This document shows, piece by piece, positions 33,635-43,605 of a stretch of DNA of 64,000 nucleotides. Where the stretch lies: assembly GCF_014898055.3 (NCBI RefSeq), contig NW_023601543.1, positions 66,415,782 to 66,479,781 on the forward strand, given 5' to 3'. Under the pieces are notes generated by a model. It worked only from the letters and a program-made list of their open reading frames with translations. It ran no database searches and was not told where the DNA came from. Positions within the stretch are counted from its first letter, which is position 1; the number at the start of each line of letters is the position of its first letter. This stretch comes from Talpa occidentalis. Lineage: Eukaryota > Chordata > Mammalia > Eulipotyphla > Talpidae. Position numbers and translations under genes: made by a program.

Positions 33635-35300
33635 TTACCATATCTACAACACAGTGCCTATAGTTAAAATACAGTATTGAGTACTTCAAAATGTTTTAAG
33701 AAGGTAGATCTCATGTTGACTGTTCATATATAATAAATTAATTTCATGGATTTTGAGAAACTGATCTAAAATTTATATGGAAAATTAAAAGATCCAGAAT
33801 AGCTAATACATTAAAGGAGAACAAAGTTGGTAAACTAACATTACCAATTTTAAAAATTACTAGAAAGTTACAGTATCAAGATAATATGGCATTGGCAAAA
33901 GAATAGACAGATCAATGGAGTACTAGGGAGGAGAAGTAGACCCATATGGATACAGTCAACTGACCTTTGACCAAGAGTCAAAGGCAAGTCAGTGGTAAAA
34001 ATAACCTTTTCAAAAACTAGTGCTGGCATACCAGGCGATCCTCATGCAAAAATATCAACCCATATGGGTCTGCTACTCCTAAGCAGCCTGTTCAGCCACC
34101 ATTTTGTTACCTACAGCTCTAAATCCAAATCAAGGTCAAAATGACCCATTCAGTTAGGTACAGGAGCCCAAACCTCCAAGGTGCCTTCCAATCAAACAAG
34201 AGCACAAAGCTGGATCATACTGGAAAGGCTATGCATAGGCAAGGGATGACCTGGAATGCCTGGAGGCCCAAGGACCTATGTATAACAAAGGACCCCAGAA
34301 GCTGATCAGTGGAACACCTTGTTGATAAGATTAAAACCATGGCTGGGGAACAATACCAGTCATCAAGCAGATAAGAAGTGCCTGGAGGGCAGACTCACAA
34401 TCCCTGATTTTCTACATTCTTCCCCTTTCTTTAATTTCCTTCCCCTTTCCTTTTTCTCCTTCCCCTTATGCTGTGTATCAATAAAAAGGCCAGGATCTTG
34501 CTCTTTAGCAGCATCCTGCATTATGTAGCCTGCACCACCACTCCTGTTTCTTTAGCAGTGTGGAGTCGCCCAATTCAACAAACCCACACACATACCTTAC
34601 ACTTTTCACAATAATTAACTGGAAAGAGATCATAGAGCTAAATATAAAATATAAAGCTATAAAACCCCTAGAAGATAATATAGAAGAAAATCTAGATGAC
34701 ATTGAGTTTGGTAATCACTTTTTAGATACCAAAAGCATGGTCCATGATAAGGCAAACTTCATTAATATTAGAATTGTCTATGATAGCACAGCAACTTAAT
34801 GTACTCAATGTCATTGTACTCTATATACATAATAATGCTTAAAAAGGTAAATTTCATGTTACATATATCTTACCACATTGAAAAAAAAAATCCTTCCCCT
34901 CTACATCTCAAAAATTACCCTGTTACTTTTGATAGGTCAGTCTGACAATCACCAAAGATTAAAGGAAAATCAGGAAAAATGAGATACTACAAGGTAATTT
35001 GAACTAAAAATATTTTCTCTTAATTTTCTAGTTCCTACACATTTTTTCTTACATTAACATTTTGGTTATCCCTCATTTCCCATTCAAGTCTAGTTTGAAA
35101 ATAAAGGATTTAAGTGCAAAAAAATCTTTTAACTTCTGCTCTGCAAAAGACACTGCTGAAATGTACAGCAATTCTCTAGAATTTACTCATCTACCACATC
35201 TACAACATAGTGCCCATAGTTAAAATACAGTACTGAGTACTTCAAAAATTTTTAAGAGGTAGATCTCATGTTGACTGTTCATAAAAAATAAAATGACACA
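33635..35300 (+). mobile_element. Old L1 pieces, sense, split by a solo LTR
   Basis: ORF2 blocks: 'gaaactgatctaaaatttatatggaaaattaaaagatccagaatagc', and after the LTR 'accccTagaagataatatagaagaaaatctagatgacattgagtttgg'. A 3'UTR block 'agttaaaatacagtactgagtacttcaaaa...aggtagatctcatgttgactgttcat' occurs twice (33658-33728 and 35216-35282), so at least two L1 3' ends are present. Confidence 0.78.
34065..34580 (+). mobile_element. Solo LTR of an endogenous retrovirus
   Basis: About 516 bp starting TGGGTCTGC and ending CCAATTCAACA, so it has TG...CA termini. The poly(A) signal AATAAA is at about 34480. It interrupts L1 ORF2 and is flanked by AACCCATA (34057-34064) and AACCCACA (34581-34588), a near-perfect target duplication. 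It is the product of LTR-LTR recombination, and no internal genes remain. The family is not identified; a gammaretrovirus-like class I origin is only a guess. Confidence 0.8.
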
Positions 35301-35559
35301 AGGAAACTCTGGGAGGAATTAGGCATGCCTATTACCTTGATTGTGGTGATTGTATCATGGGTGCCTACATAGATCCAAACTATTAAACTGCACAAATTAA
35401 TTATATACAGTTTCTCATATATCAATTACACCTCAGTAAATCTGTTTTTTAAAAGTCACTGATAAGAGAATGAAAAGTCACACACCTCATTTTGTTGAGG
35501 TTTTAATTTTATTTGTAATTTAAGACATGCATTATGAATGAAGTGTCAAGAACCTTATT
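35301..35559. other. L1-derived tail sequence
   Basis: 'ctgggaggaattaggcatgcctattaccttgattgtggtgattgtatcatgggtgcctacatagatccaaac...atcaattacacctcagtaaatctg' is typical L1 3'UTR tail sequence. Confidence 0.6.
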
Positions 35560-35700
35560 AATGTCTAACGCTCTATCTAAAATCTAAACTTCTCAAAGAG
35601 GATGAAGTCTGTCAATTACTGATACTTCCCAAAGTATCTGGTGCACAGAAAATGCTAAATAAGTATTTGTAGGACAAATGTATAAATGAATGAAATTTAC
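35560..35700 (+). mobile_element. L2-type LINE 3' end
   Basis: 'cttcccaaagtatctggtgcacagaaaatgctaaataagtatttgtaggacaaatgtataaatgaatg' follows the L2 tail consensus. Confidence 0.55.
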
Positions 35701-37029
35701 CTGGAAAATTGTAGTTTTTTCAATCCCTGGTTGTATTCCTTAAACTTATTTTCCCACTCTGTCCCCCAAACTGATTTCCTCTCCTTTCTTCCTTGAGCAC
35801 CACACACTTACCTAGTAAACACTGTCAAAGTTTAGCATTCCTACCCATTAAAACTGATTTGACTAATCTTTTTCAATTTGTTTTTAAATTCAGCACATTT
35901 GACATAGTCCAGCTATGTAGTAAGAGACAGCTGGCTAAGTAAATGACCCTGTTGTGAACACAGTGCTTCTTGGCAAATGTCAGGTCCACAACCTTGAACC
36001 CAAGGTGGCCCCTCCATTCCCAGAACAGGAGAGGGAGTAGCCAGGAATGGTGAGTTTTCCTGCAAGTCATTCTGCTAACATCCTGCCGCATGGCCTGCAG
36101 GGATCACTTGAGGGGCAAGAGGATAATTTAGTGTTCACAGCCCATTGATTCTTGGCCATGGCTGCAGAAATGTCAATAAGGCACCAACTATGGCAGGGGT
36201 TGCTTTGTGATCCATTTTCTTTTCTGCTGAAACTCAATTTGTCAAGGCTGCCAGATATTCCATGATGAGTTTTAGTCAGTATAACCTGGGCTGGACTTGG
36301 GTCATTGACTTGGTCTCCAAATTAGTTACCTAATATTCCAGAGTGTAACCATTGTGCATATTTATATCAGGGTATATATCTAGGACAATTAGAATGTCTA
36401 AAGATTTAGTACCCCTGCTTTCAGAGTGTTCAGTGATATACATATTATGAAATACATGAGAGGGTCTGAGCAGAGCCGCAAGAGAATTGGCTTTCTGTTA
36501 ACTATCTCAGAAGTATTTGGAAGGTCACCTCAAGCTCTGGAAAGCAGATCAGTTTATTGCAGATGAAATATTTTATGACAGTGAGACTATAAATCATGTT
36601 ATCTTGAAGGCAAACTTGTAATTCTCCTGGGGCATTGTAGAGCAGCGCTATAATTCTTACTGACATGGGTGGGGATTGAACCGCCTGCATCAGAGTTACC
36701 CCAGGCTTCCTCCAAATAGTATACAATGCAGGGCCAGTCAGAGCAGTGCCCGGCTCATGTCTTCCCAGTTCCTCAATCGCACTCGTGTGTGGAGCTCTTA
36801 GTAATGGCCCCAGATGCATTCACAGGATGAGTCCAATTACTCATCCTGCTGTGCTCTTTTTTGTCCCACTCACATCTCCTGCAATGTAATCACTGTGCTG
36901 ATGGTGCTACCTTCCTTCTCTTGGCCCCATTCACATAACCCCATCAAGATACATCACTCAACTCATGATTCAGGGCTGCTTAATTTGACCTGTTTGTGTA
37001 TTATGCCCAGCTACACTTCCGTATAAATG
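35701..37029. other. Unique or unclassified DNA, no gene
   Basis: No supported gene. The section 36600-37029 is GC-richer, with a 105-residue minus ORF at 36502-36819 that I do not recognise. Confidence 0.4.
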
Positions 37030-37582
37030 GTGTAAGGATTCCCTGGTTTTGTCTGTTCACATCTCCTGCAGACCCCTAGTTAGAGGAAAAGGATGTCCTG
37101 AGCAAACTCCATACAGGCTTTATGGACTCCACCCCCCACTCCGTCAAGACACTGGGAACTACAAATCCCATGATCACCAAAGGGAAGGTTGCGAGGACCT
37201 GATAGCGGAGTTAAGCACCTATGTTCTCGGTTTGAGTATGTAACCGGCCAAGTGGCGGGGTGGGGGATGGAGGGATGGGGGGTGGGGGGTGGGGAAGTGG
37301 GGGGGCGGGGGTTGTCTCCTGGCCACGCAGCACACTCAGCTTTTTCACCAGCCTGGCGGGTCATTGGGATTCCAGGTCAGCAGAATGGGTAGGATGCATT
37401 TACGAATTTATCTCCCTCTTTTCTCCCTGAGTTATTCATTTCCCCCTTCCCCTTCCCTTGTAAATCAACCTTTGATTAACATTTTGTGTGTGTCTGCAGT
37501 TTAGAATTAATAAGTCCCCTTTAAGAGCACAGGTGAGGACCCACAGTAACGTAACCTGTTTTATATCGGGGTTGCTGTGTAA
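37030..37582 (+). mobile_element. Possible LTR-like segment
   Basis: It begins TGTAAGGATTCC and ends GTTGCTGTGTAACA, so TG...CA ends are possible, and it has a pyrimidine-rich stretch before 'aatcaacctttgattaac'. I find no target duplication, so the call is weak. Confidence 0.3.
37254..37312 (+). repeat. G-rich tract, potential G-quadruplex
   Basis: At least eight runs of three or more G in 59 bases (GGGG, GGGGG, GGG, GGGGGG, GGGGGG and so on) separated by one to six bases. This fits the G3+N1-7 quadruplex pattern several times over. Confidence 0.85.
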
Positions 37583-38740
37583 CACCCTGAACTCTTGAGC
37601 TAGGCCTCCTTCTCTCTGCCCTGCTCATATTGCATCTCCAGTCCCACCCGTGCACATATAGATCAGGGATCACCCTATTTCCCGCACTCATACTCCAGTG
37701 CAGTTGCCCACTGTGCCAAGGGCGTGGGGCGCTTTCTAGTTGCCATGTACACATTCTGGTCCAGGTACATCACTGGGAAGCACCAAGGGCAAATTTGGCT
37801 CCACCAGCCTTACCAGATGGCAGGAGGCAGGGAGGCGGCGTCACCAGGCACAGGGGACCAGAGAGGAAGCCAGGGCGAGGTCTGTCCGGTTCAGGGATGC
37901 CCCCCTGGCCCCTCTTCCTCCCGTCCCTCCATGAGGCCTAGCAGGCTGTGGTTTTCACACCAGTGGCCCAAGCTGCCAGCAATGAGAGCCAGGCCCAGCG
38001 GCACCGTGGGAAGCGCGCCTAAGCGTCTGAGCTGCATGGAGGGAGACAGGGGCTGCTGTTTCTTTAAAACTCCTTGGATTGCCTGTCTTAGGCCAGAGTA
38101 ACTTTTATGTATTAACACCATTTAATTTATCAATGCTCACAAGGGGACAGAAGGCGACATTATGCAGAAAGCATCACAGCACTAACATTAGCTATGTGAC
38201 TTCCTGGTTTGGACTGAGGCACGACATGGAAAAGGAAATCCACACGGCCATCACTCCTTTATGGCTTCTTGCCCCCACTCCTCAGTCTTCAAGTGAAGCC
38301 CAATCGTCACGAGGCCCAGTTCAAGGAAACCACATGCCCCCTCCCACCCCCTCCCCTACTAACCCCTCACCTCCTACTGAGGCTTTCCCTAGCATGAATA
38401 AATCCTTCAGCACCTCAGTCCTGGTCTTCACCCCACCCAGCTACCATCTTTCTGGCAATCCAACAAGCCAGGGACATCCCCCCTGCCAACCTCAAGGCCT
38501 TGCCTTGCTTGGAGCCAGTGAGAACGTCTTCCTCTCCCCCAACCTCAGCCAGCTACTCCCACCAGGGCCACTCCCCTAGCCACCCTTAGAAATGCCCCCC
38601 AAAATCACCGATTGGGTCAACCATCCCACATGACCACACCTTCTACCGCTCCCCCCTCCAGATAGCTCGCCCCAGATGTCTCACAGACACTGCCGACCGA
38701 AAACGATGAAACGGGAGTCAGAAGCCAGCTCATGGATTTT
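37583..38740. other. GC-rich unique block, no recognised gene
   Basis: Open frames on the plus strand at 37724-38101 (125 codons) and 38079-38579 (166 codons, Pro/Ser-rich C-terminal half) overlap others on both strands. I recognise no domain in either. The block lies downstream of the H2A-like locus and may be part of the same GC-rich island. Confidence 0.4.
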
Positions 38741-38746
38741 AAACAC

Positions 38747-38752
38747 TTTAAT
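38747..38752 (-). terminator. Poly(A) signal ATTAAA after the H2A-like ORF
   Basis: ATTAAA on the minus strand, 34 nt past the stop codon. This gives a very short 3'UTR, as expected of small intronless testis genes. It could also be chance. Confidence 0.5.
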
Positions 38753-38785
38753 AGCACATGCTAATGTTAGAAGACCAGGCCATCC

Positions 38786-39265
38786 TCATCTACGGGCAAC
38801 TGGGGCACCAGATGAGGCTGCTGATGAGGTCCCAGCCAGGTTTTGGGGCTCAGACATTCGCTTCTTCCCACGTTGGGGTATCTCAGTCTGAGAGTGAGTC
38901 TCATCTTCGAAGTGGCGGCCGTACTGCACTCGCTGTTCACTGTCTTCCCCAAGCATGCTGGTGTCATGCATATCCTCTTCTTCTCTGGTCTGTATTTGCG
39001 CAACAGAATCAAAGATTTGCACACCAGGTACTCCAGTGCACCAGGGAAGAAAACAGATGTGGTCACGTTCAGGAAGGAGGCGTAGAGACCTTCTCAAAGG
39101 ACGTGGTCCATACCGCTGGTAGGGAAGCTGCAACTCTGCATTGAGAGCACCAGTGCCTTCTCCTGGGCTTGATGTTTGCTGGGTTTTGTCTCCGATCTCC
39201 CCATCAGTTGGTCTCACTTTTCCCTTTAGACTTCTTAGGGCACTGGTGCTTATTCCTAAACCCAT
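38786..39265 (-). pseudogene. Short histone H2A variant-like intronless locus, re-framed
   Basis: A 159-codon minus ORF runs from ATG 39265 to TGA 38786. Residues 43-51 (AELQLPYQR) match the H2A entry motif AGLQFPVGR. A 1-nt shift at about 39112 moves the match to the next frame: MDHVL-stop-EGLYASFLN, then VFFPGALEYL (H2A VYLAAVLEYL, helix alpha2) and KKRICMTPACLGKTV (H2A KTRIIPRHLQLAI, end of alpha2 to alpha3), colinear without gaps over 29 residues around LEYL. The match returns to the ATG frame by about 38930 (HFEDETHSQTE, then a basic QRGKKR tail). So the histone fold is broken by two opposite frameshifts and one TGA (39096-39094), yet the ATG frame stays open. Intact relatives are testis-expressed short H2A variants (H2A.B, H2A.L, H2A.P, H2A.Q), which replace H2A during sperm chromatin remodelling. 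I cannot say which one this is. Pseudogene is the default reading. Confidence 0.72.
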
Positions 39266-39322
39266 GCTGCAGGATTAACTGATCAGGTAGCTGGCTACCT
39301 CTGAAAAAACACTCAGTCTTTG

Positions 39323-39420
39323 TGATGTCACTGGTGACAACAGGCACCTAATCAGGATTGGTCAGGAAATGTCTGTGACTGGAACCCAGTCGCCTTGACA
39401 ACTGGACCCACCTTTTAAGG
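39323..39420 (-). promoter_or_regulatory. Promoter-like cluster upstream of the H2A-like ORF
   Basis: Read on the minus strand, in order towards the ATG: CCTTAAAAGG (39411-39420, CArG/TATA-like), GTTGTCAAGGCGAC (39389-39402, close to the RFX X-box GTTGCCATGGNAAC), CCAAT (39357-39361) and TGACATCA (39323-39330, one base from a CRE). They lie 58-155 bp upstream of the ATG. RFX and CREM sites are typical of testis promoters; function here is an inference. Confidence 0.5.
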
Positions 39421-40119
39421 GGACACTAACCTACTTTAACAGTCTAGCAAAAATGTGTCAACAGACTTTTCCTTGTCTGCAGGTTAATACTCCAGGTTAT
39501 GTGATTCTAGCTTACATTGTCTTTGAACTCTCATATCCCTTTGCAAGTTGTAGGTCACCAACAGACATGCACACCCACGAGTAGAGACTCAATTGTCCCC
39601 CTCTCACATAGTACTCAAACCAATGTTGCTCCTATTTACATATTCATCTTCCTATTTCTGATCCATATTCCTTTTGCTTTTCTTTGAATTCTCTTGTAAA
39701 TTAGAAACATGCCAATTTCCTGATGTTGTTAAAGCATTTTACCATGTGGTCACATCTATACAACTGTGAATTTACACTCTTTGATCAGTTTTGGGGAGAC
39801 ATACCCATATGTCCAAGTAATTCATCTACCAGAGCCCAGTAAATTTCAGTAACAGAGAAAGGTAGCACATGTGTTTTTAAAGCCCAGGATGCCTTTCTTT
39901 TGGCTCTCCAAAGCAAATTCAGTGCACCAACAGAACAGTGTTGACCCTGTAATTTTCAGTTTCCTCTCTGCTCATTTAGTGTCTGTTTTGTTTTTCAGTC
40001 ATTTATAGTCAACGAGTTATTCTCCACTATTGATATTCATGGTTGGGTAATGCCTTTTTTCCTTTAGGAAGTGTATTTTTAATTTGTCATTTACATATTT
40101 ATATAGTTTTCTAGAGACA
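39421..40119. other. AT-rich unique DNA, no gene
   Basis: Nothing recognised. The right edge grades into antisense L1. Confidence 0.4.
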
Positions 40120-41075
40120 CATTTTCACATCTCAAAGTGCACGTTTCACTCACCCTCCACCAATACACTTGTGCCCGTGATCTATCCTCTTTCTTCTCCT
40201 AATCTTCCCCCTATTCCCTCTGGTAACCAGTCTATTTTTCATAGTCTATGGATTACTTTTGCTGTGCTTCGACAATATGTGTTCTTTAGTTACCTGTATT
40301 CCACAAAGAAGCAAAACCATCCAGTATCACTCACTTTCTGAATTATTTCACTTAGCATCACCACCTCTAGGTCCATCTATTTTGTCCCAAAAGACAGTAT
40401 TTCATCATATTTCACAGCTGAGTAGTATTCCATTGAATGTATATTTCACAATTTCTTTATCAAGTCATCTGTCATAGGGCACAAAGGTTGGTCCAATGAC
40501 TTGGTTATTATAGATTATGGTTGGGAATCTGATTTTTGGTTTTGTTCTTTTATTATTAAGGTAAAGTACACATAACATAAAATTCAACATTTTGACCATT
40601 CTTAAGCATACAACTCTGTATTTTTTAATATACTCACAATGTTGTAAAACTACCACTTCAAATTCCAGAGCAGTTTTATCATCCACAAAAGAAGCTCCAT
40701 ACCCATTAAGCAGTCACTAATTATTCCTCCCTCCCTACTAGACCCTGGCAAATTATCTATTTTCTGTCTCTATGGGTTTACCTATTCTAGACATTTTATC
40801 AATATATAAAAGAAATGGAACATTAAGTGTTTTGTATGTGGCTTCTTGTACTTAGTATATTTTCAAGGTTCACCGACATGATGCCATGTATCAGTACTTC
40901 ATTTTCATGCCTGAAAAATAACGTATTCCATGTATATAACACATTTTTTTAATCTATTGATCAAATGATAGGCATTTGTTGCTACATTTTGGCTATTATA
41001 AATAATGGTGCTATAAACATTTGTGCATGAATTTTTGTATTAACATATGGCTTCAATTGTCTTGTGTATATATCT
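40120..41075 (-). mobile_element. Old L1 3' ends, antisense
   Basis: 'ttcacttagcatcaccacctctaggtccatctattttgtcccaaaagacagtatttcatcatatttcacagctgagtagtattccattg' and 'aaggtaaagtacacataacataaaattcaacattttgaccattcttaagcatacaactctg' are antisense L1 3' regions. The second block suggests a second element or a duplicated segment. Confidence 0.82.
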
Positions 41076-41088
41076 AAAAGTGCAACTG

Positions 41089-41355
41089 GGGCCTCCCTAG
41101 TGGTGCAGGGGTTAAAGACACAGCACTATGAAGCTATTGCCAGCCACTGCAGCACAAGCTCAATCCTTTGCCACCAGGGAGCAACCCATATGGTGCAGCA
41201 GACCCCTCCTTTCTTGCCCTCTGCTACTCTCAGCAGCATATTTCTGTAAATCTGCCTGCTTTGCACCCCACTCTCTCTGGTGAATCCTCTCACCCCCTGC
41301 ACCTCTGGTCTACACCCCAGTTGTTGTATGCATAAATAAATAAATCTTTAAAAAA
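41089..41355 (+). mobile_element. tRNA-derived SINE, subfamily B
   Basis: The head GGCCTCCCTAGTGGTGCAGGGGTTAAAG, 'GCTATTGCCAGCCACTGCAGC' and the tail CATAAATAAATAAATC mark subfamily B. A perfect 13-bp TSD AAAAGTGCAACTG lies at 41076-41088 and 41356-41368. Confidence 0.95.
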
Positions 41356-41368
41356 AAAAGTGCAACTG

Positions 41369-41859
41369 CTTGGCATTGTGGTAAGGATTTGTATTTATGG
41401 TCTGACCATTTGGAGATATGTCTAAATAGACTGATGGTTTGTAGAGACCTCAACCCCACCCTCATTGGTTGAGACAACAGAGAACCTGATTTGTAAGTCT
41501 TTTTGCTTGTCTATTTTTGAGTTCAAATCAATGAAGAATTTCATATCGTCTGGGAGAACAGCTATTTGACATCTGTACCAGGGAGGTTTGTTATTTGTGT
41601 TCACTCTTGACCCATGGCTGAAATAGAAGAACAAAAGCTATGAACTTAATTTCTCTGTGCCTGTGTATGTCTTAAGTGCCTATAATTCATAAATGCCATG
41701 ACCTCTGATTTTGACTGTTTGTCAAGTTTTCCTGCCTCCACATGGTATTAGTATATTAGATTATAAATTATCTGAAACTAAAGAGGTTCTGTCCTGATTG
41801 TCATGCCTATGTAAATAATTATATAAAGCGCATGGTCCTACAATATCCTGAAAATATAT
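41369..41859. other. Unclassified, no gene
   Basis: No recognisable gene or repeat. The first 60 bases probably continue the antisense L1 left of the SINE. Confidence 0.4.
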
Positions 41860-43392
41860 TGAATTTCTGACCCTTCAAATGGGCCAAGGACTTGAATAGA
41901 CATTTCTCCAAAGATGACATACAAATGGCTAACAGCTTTATGAAAAAAGCTGTCAGAGAGCAAAGGACATCAATCACCCTGACCGCTCGGGGATCTCCTA
42001 GGCTGGTAAATAGTAAAACAAATATCTGATAGATTGATGAGGAAAAGGCAAAAAGAAGTTGAATAGTAGCATGTAAACATCCTGTATACATGGGACAGGC
42101 CCAATAAGACTGAGTAATTCACCCACACAACTTCAGATCCTTTCTTAAATAATTCAGCGAAGACAGAGGAAGTTGAGGGGCATAAGAAGGGGTAGGTCTA
42201 TTATGGGAGGTTACCAGGGAAGACACCGTAAACAAATCTGTCATGCAGGTTTAAGTTCCATATTCTCCACTAAAAAGAGCTAAGGAAATTATGTCTTCCT
42301 GATACAGTAAGGGAGATGCCTTTATGGAGACTGATTTTAGAAGTCTCTTTTGAAGGGCCCCGCCTATGAAAAAAAACTTTCTGCCAAAAAGAAATATTTT
42401 GGGGTGGCAGTGCTCAGTGTCACTAATCATCAGAAAAATGCAAGTCAAAATCACTGTGAGATATTATCCTATAACCTGTCAGGATGGCTATTTATAAAAA
42501 AAAAAAAAAAGGATAAGTGCTGTTGAATATGTGGGAGATCCTTCCTTCCTTGTACACACTATTTGAGGCCTTGTAGATTGCTGATGGGAATGCAAATTAG
42601 GGTAGCCTCAATGGAAAACTGTATGATGTTTCCTCAGAAACATGAAAATAGAACTACAAATTATCCAGCAATAATACTTTCAGAAATTAGTTCAAAGGAA
42701 TTGAAATGAGCATCTAAGAGATATTAATACTCCCATGTTCATTAGAACACTATTCACAATATCAAAGATGTGAAAATAACTTATATGCCCATTGATGGAT
42801 AATGGATTTTAAAATGTGATATAAACATAACACGGGGGCTTCCCCTGGAGGCGCAGCAGTTGAGCACTGGTCTGTGAAGCCGTCTGCAGCGCCGGTTCGA
42901 TCCCCGGCTGCCATTGAGGGTCCCACATGGCGCGCAGACCTCTCCTGCCACCCGCTGCTCCCCTCAGCAGTGTATTTCGTCAGTCTGCCTGTTCTGCTCC
43001 CCACTCTGGCTCTAGTGAATCCTCTCAACCTCCCATGCTTCTGACTGTACCCAGTGCTTGAATAAATAAGTAAATCTTTAAAAAAAAACATAACATGTAA
43101 TATTACTCAACCTTTAAAAAGGAAATCCTACGATATGCAAAAACATGGATGAACTTTGAGTACATTATACTAAATGAAATAAGCCAGTCACAGAAGGACA
43201 AATCTACATGCTTCAACTTATAGGAGGCATCTAAAATAGTCAAATTAAAAAAAAAAGAATAGAATAGCAGTTTTCAGGAACTGGGGGAACAGCAAAATGG
43301 GAGTTGCTTTTCAACAGGTATAAAATTTCAGCAGCGTAAGGTGAATAAGACTAAAGATCTGCTATACAACTTTGTGCTTATAGATAACAATA
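41860..43392 (+). mobile_element. Old L1 ORF2 3' half, sense
   Basis: 'ggacttgaatagacatttctccaaagatgacatacaaatggctaacag', 'aatgcaagtcaaaatcactgtgagatattatcct', 'cccatgttcattagaacactattcacaatatc' and 'gtacattatactaaatgaaataagccagtcacagaagg' are colinear L1 landmarks. A block at about 41950-42400 is foreign to the series. A SINE interrupts it at 42835, and it is cut on the right by the full-length L1. Confidence 0.82.
42835..43085 (+). mobile_element. tRNA-derived SINE, shortened body
   Basis: The head is GGGCTTCCCCTGGAGGCGCAGCAGTTGAGCAC. A shortened 'CTGCAGCGCCGGTTCGATCC' junction lacks about 15 bases present in other copies. The flanking duplication is about AAACATAACA (42823-42832 and 43086-43095). 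Confidence 0.9.
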
Positions 43393-43605
43393 CTATATTT
43401 TACATTTTTTTTATTTCTTTTTTTTTATTAGATAATAAATTTTATTGTTATATTCCCCATACAATTGCAGCCCCCCCATTCTGACCCCAATCCCTCCCCT
43501 CCCGCCCCTGCCCCCTAAAAGTGTCTCTGGTTCATAGTTTTTTTGTTGATTTTGATTTTCACTTTCTTATAGTTATTCATTTTCCTGGTCCCTTATTTAA
43601 GTTTT

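Noticed and set aside
38079..38579. 166-codon plus ORF as a retroviral env or unknown protein gene
   Set aside because: No signal peptide, transmembrane segment, CxxC or other env landmark; overlaps other frames. Left as unassigned open sequence.
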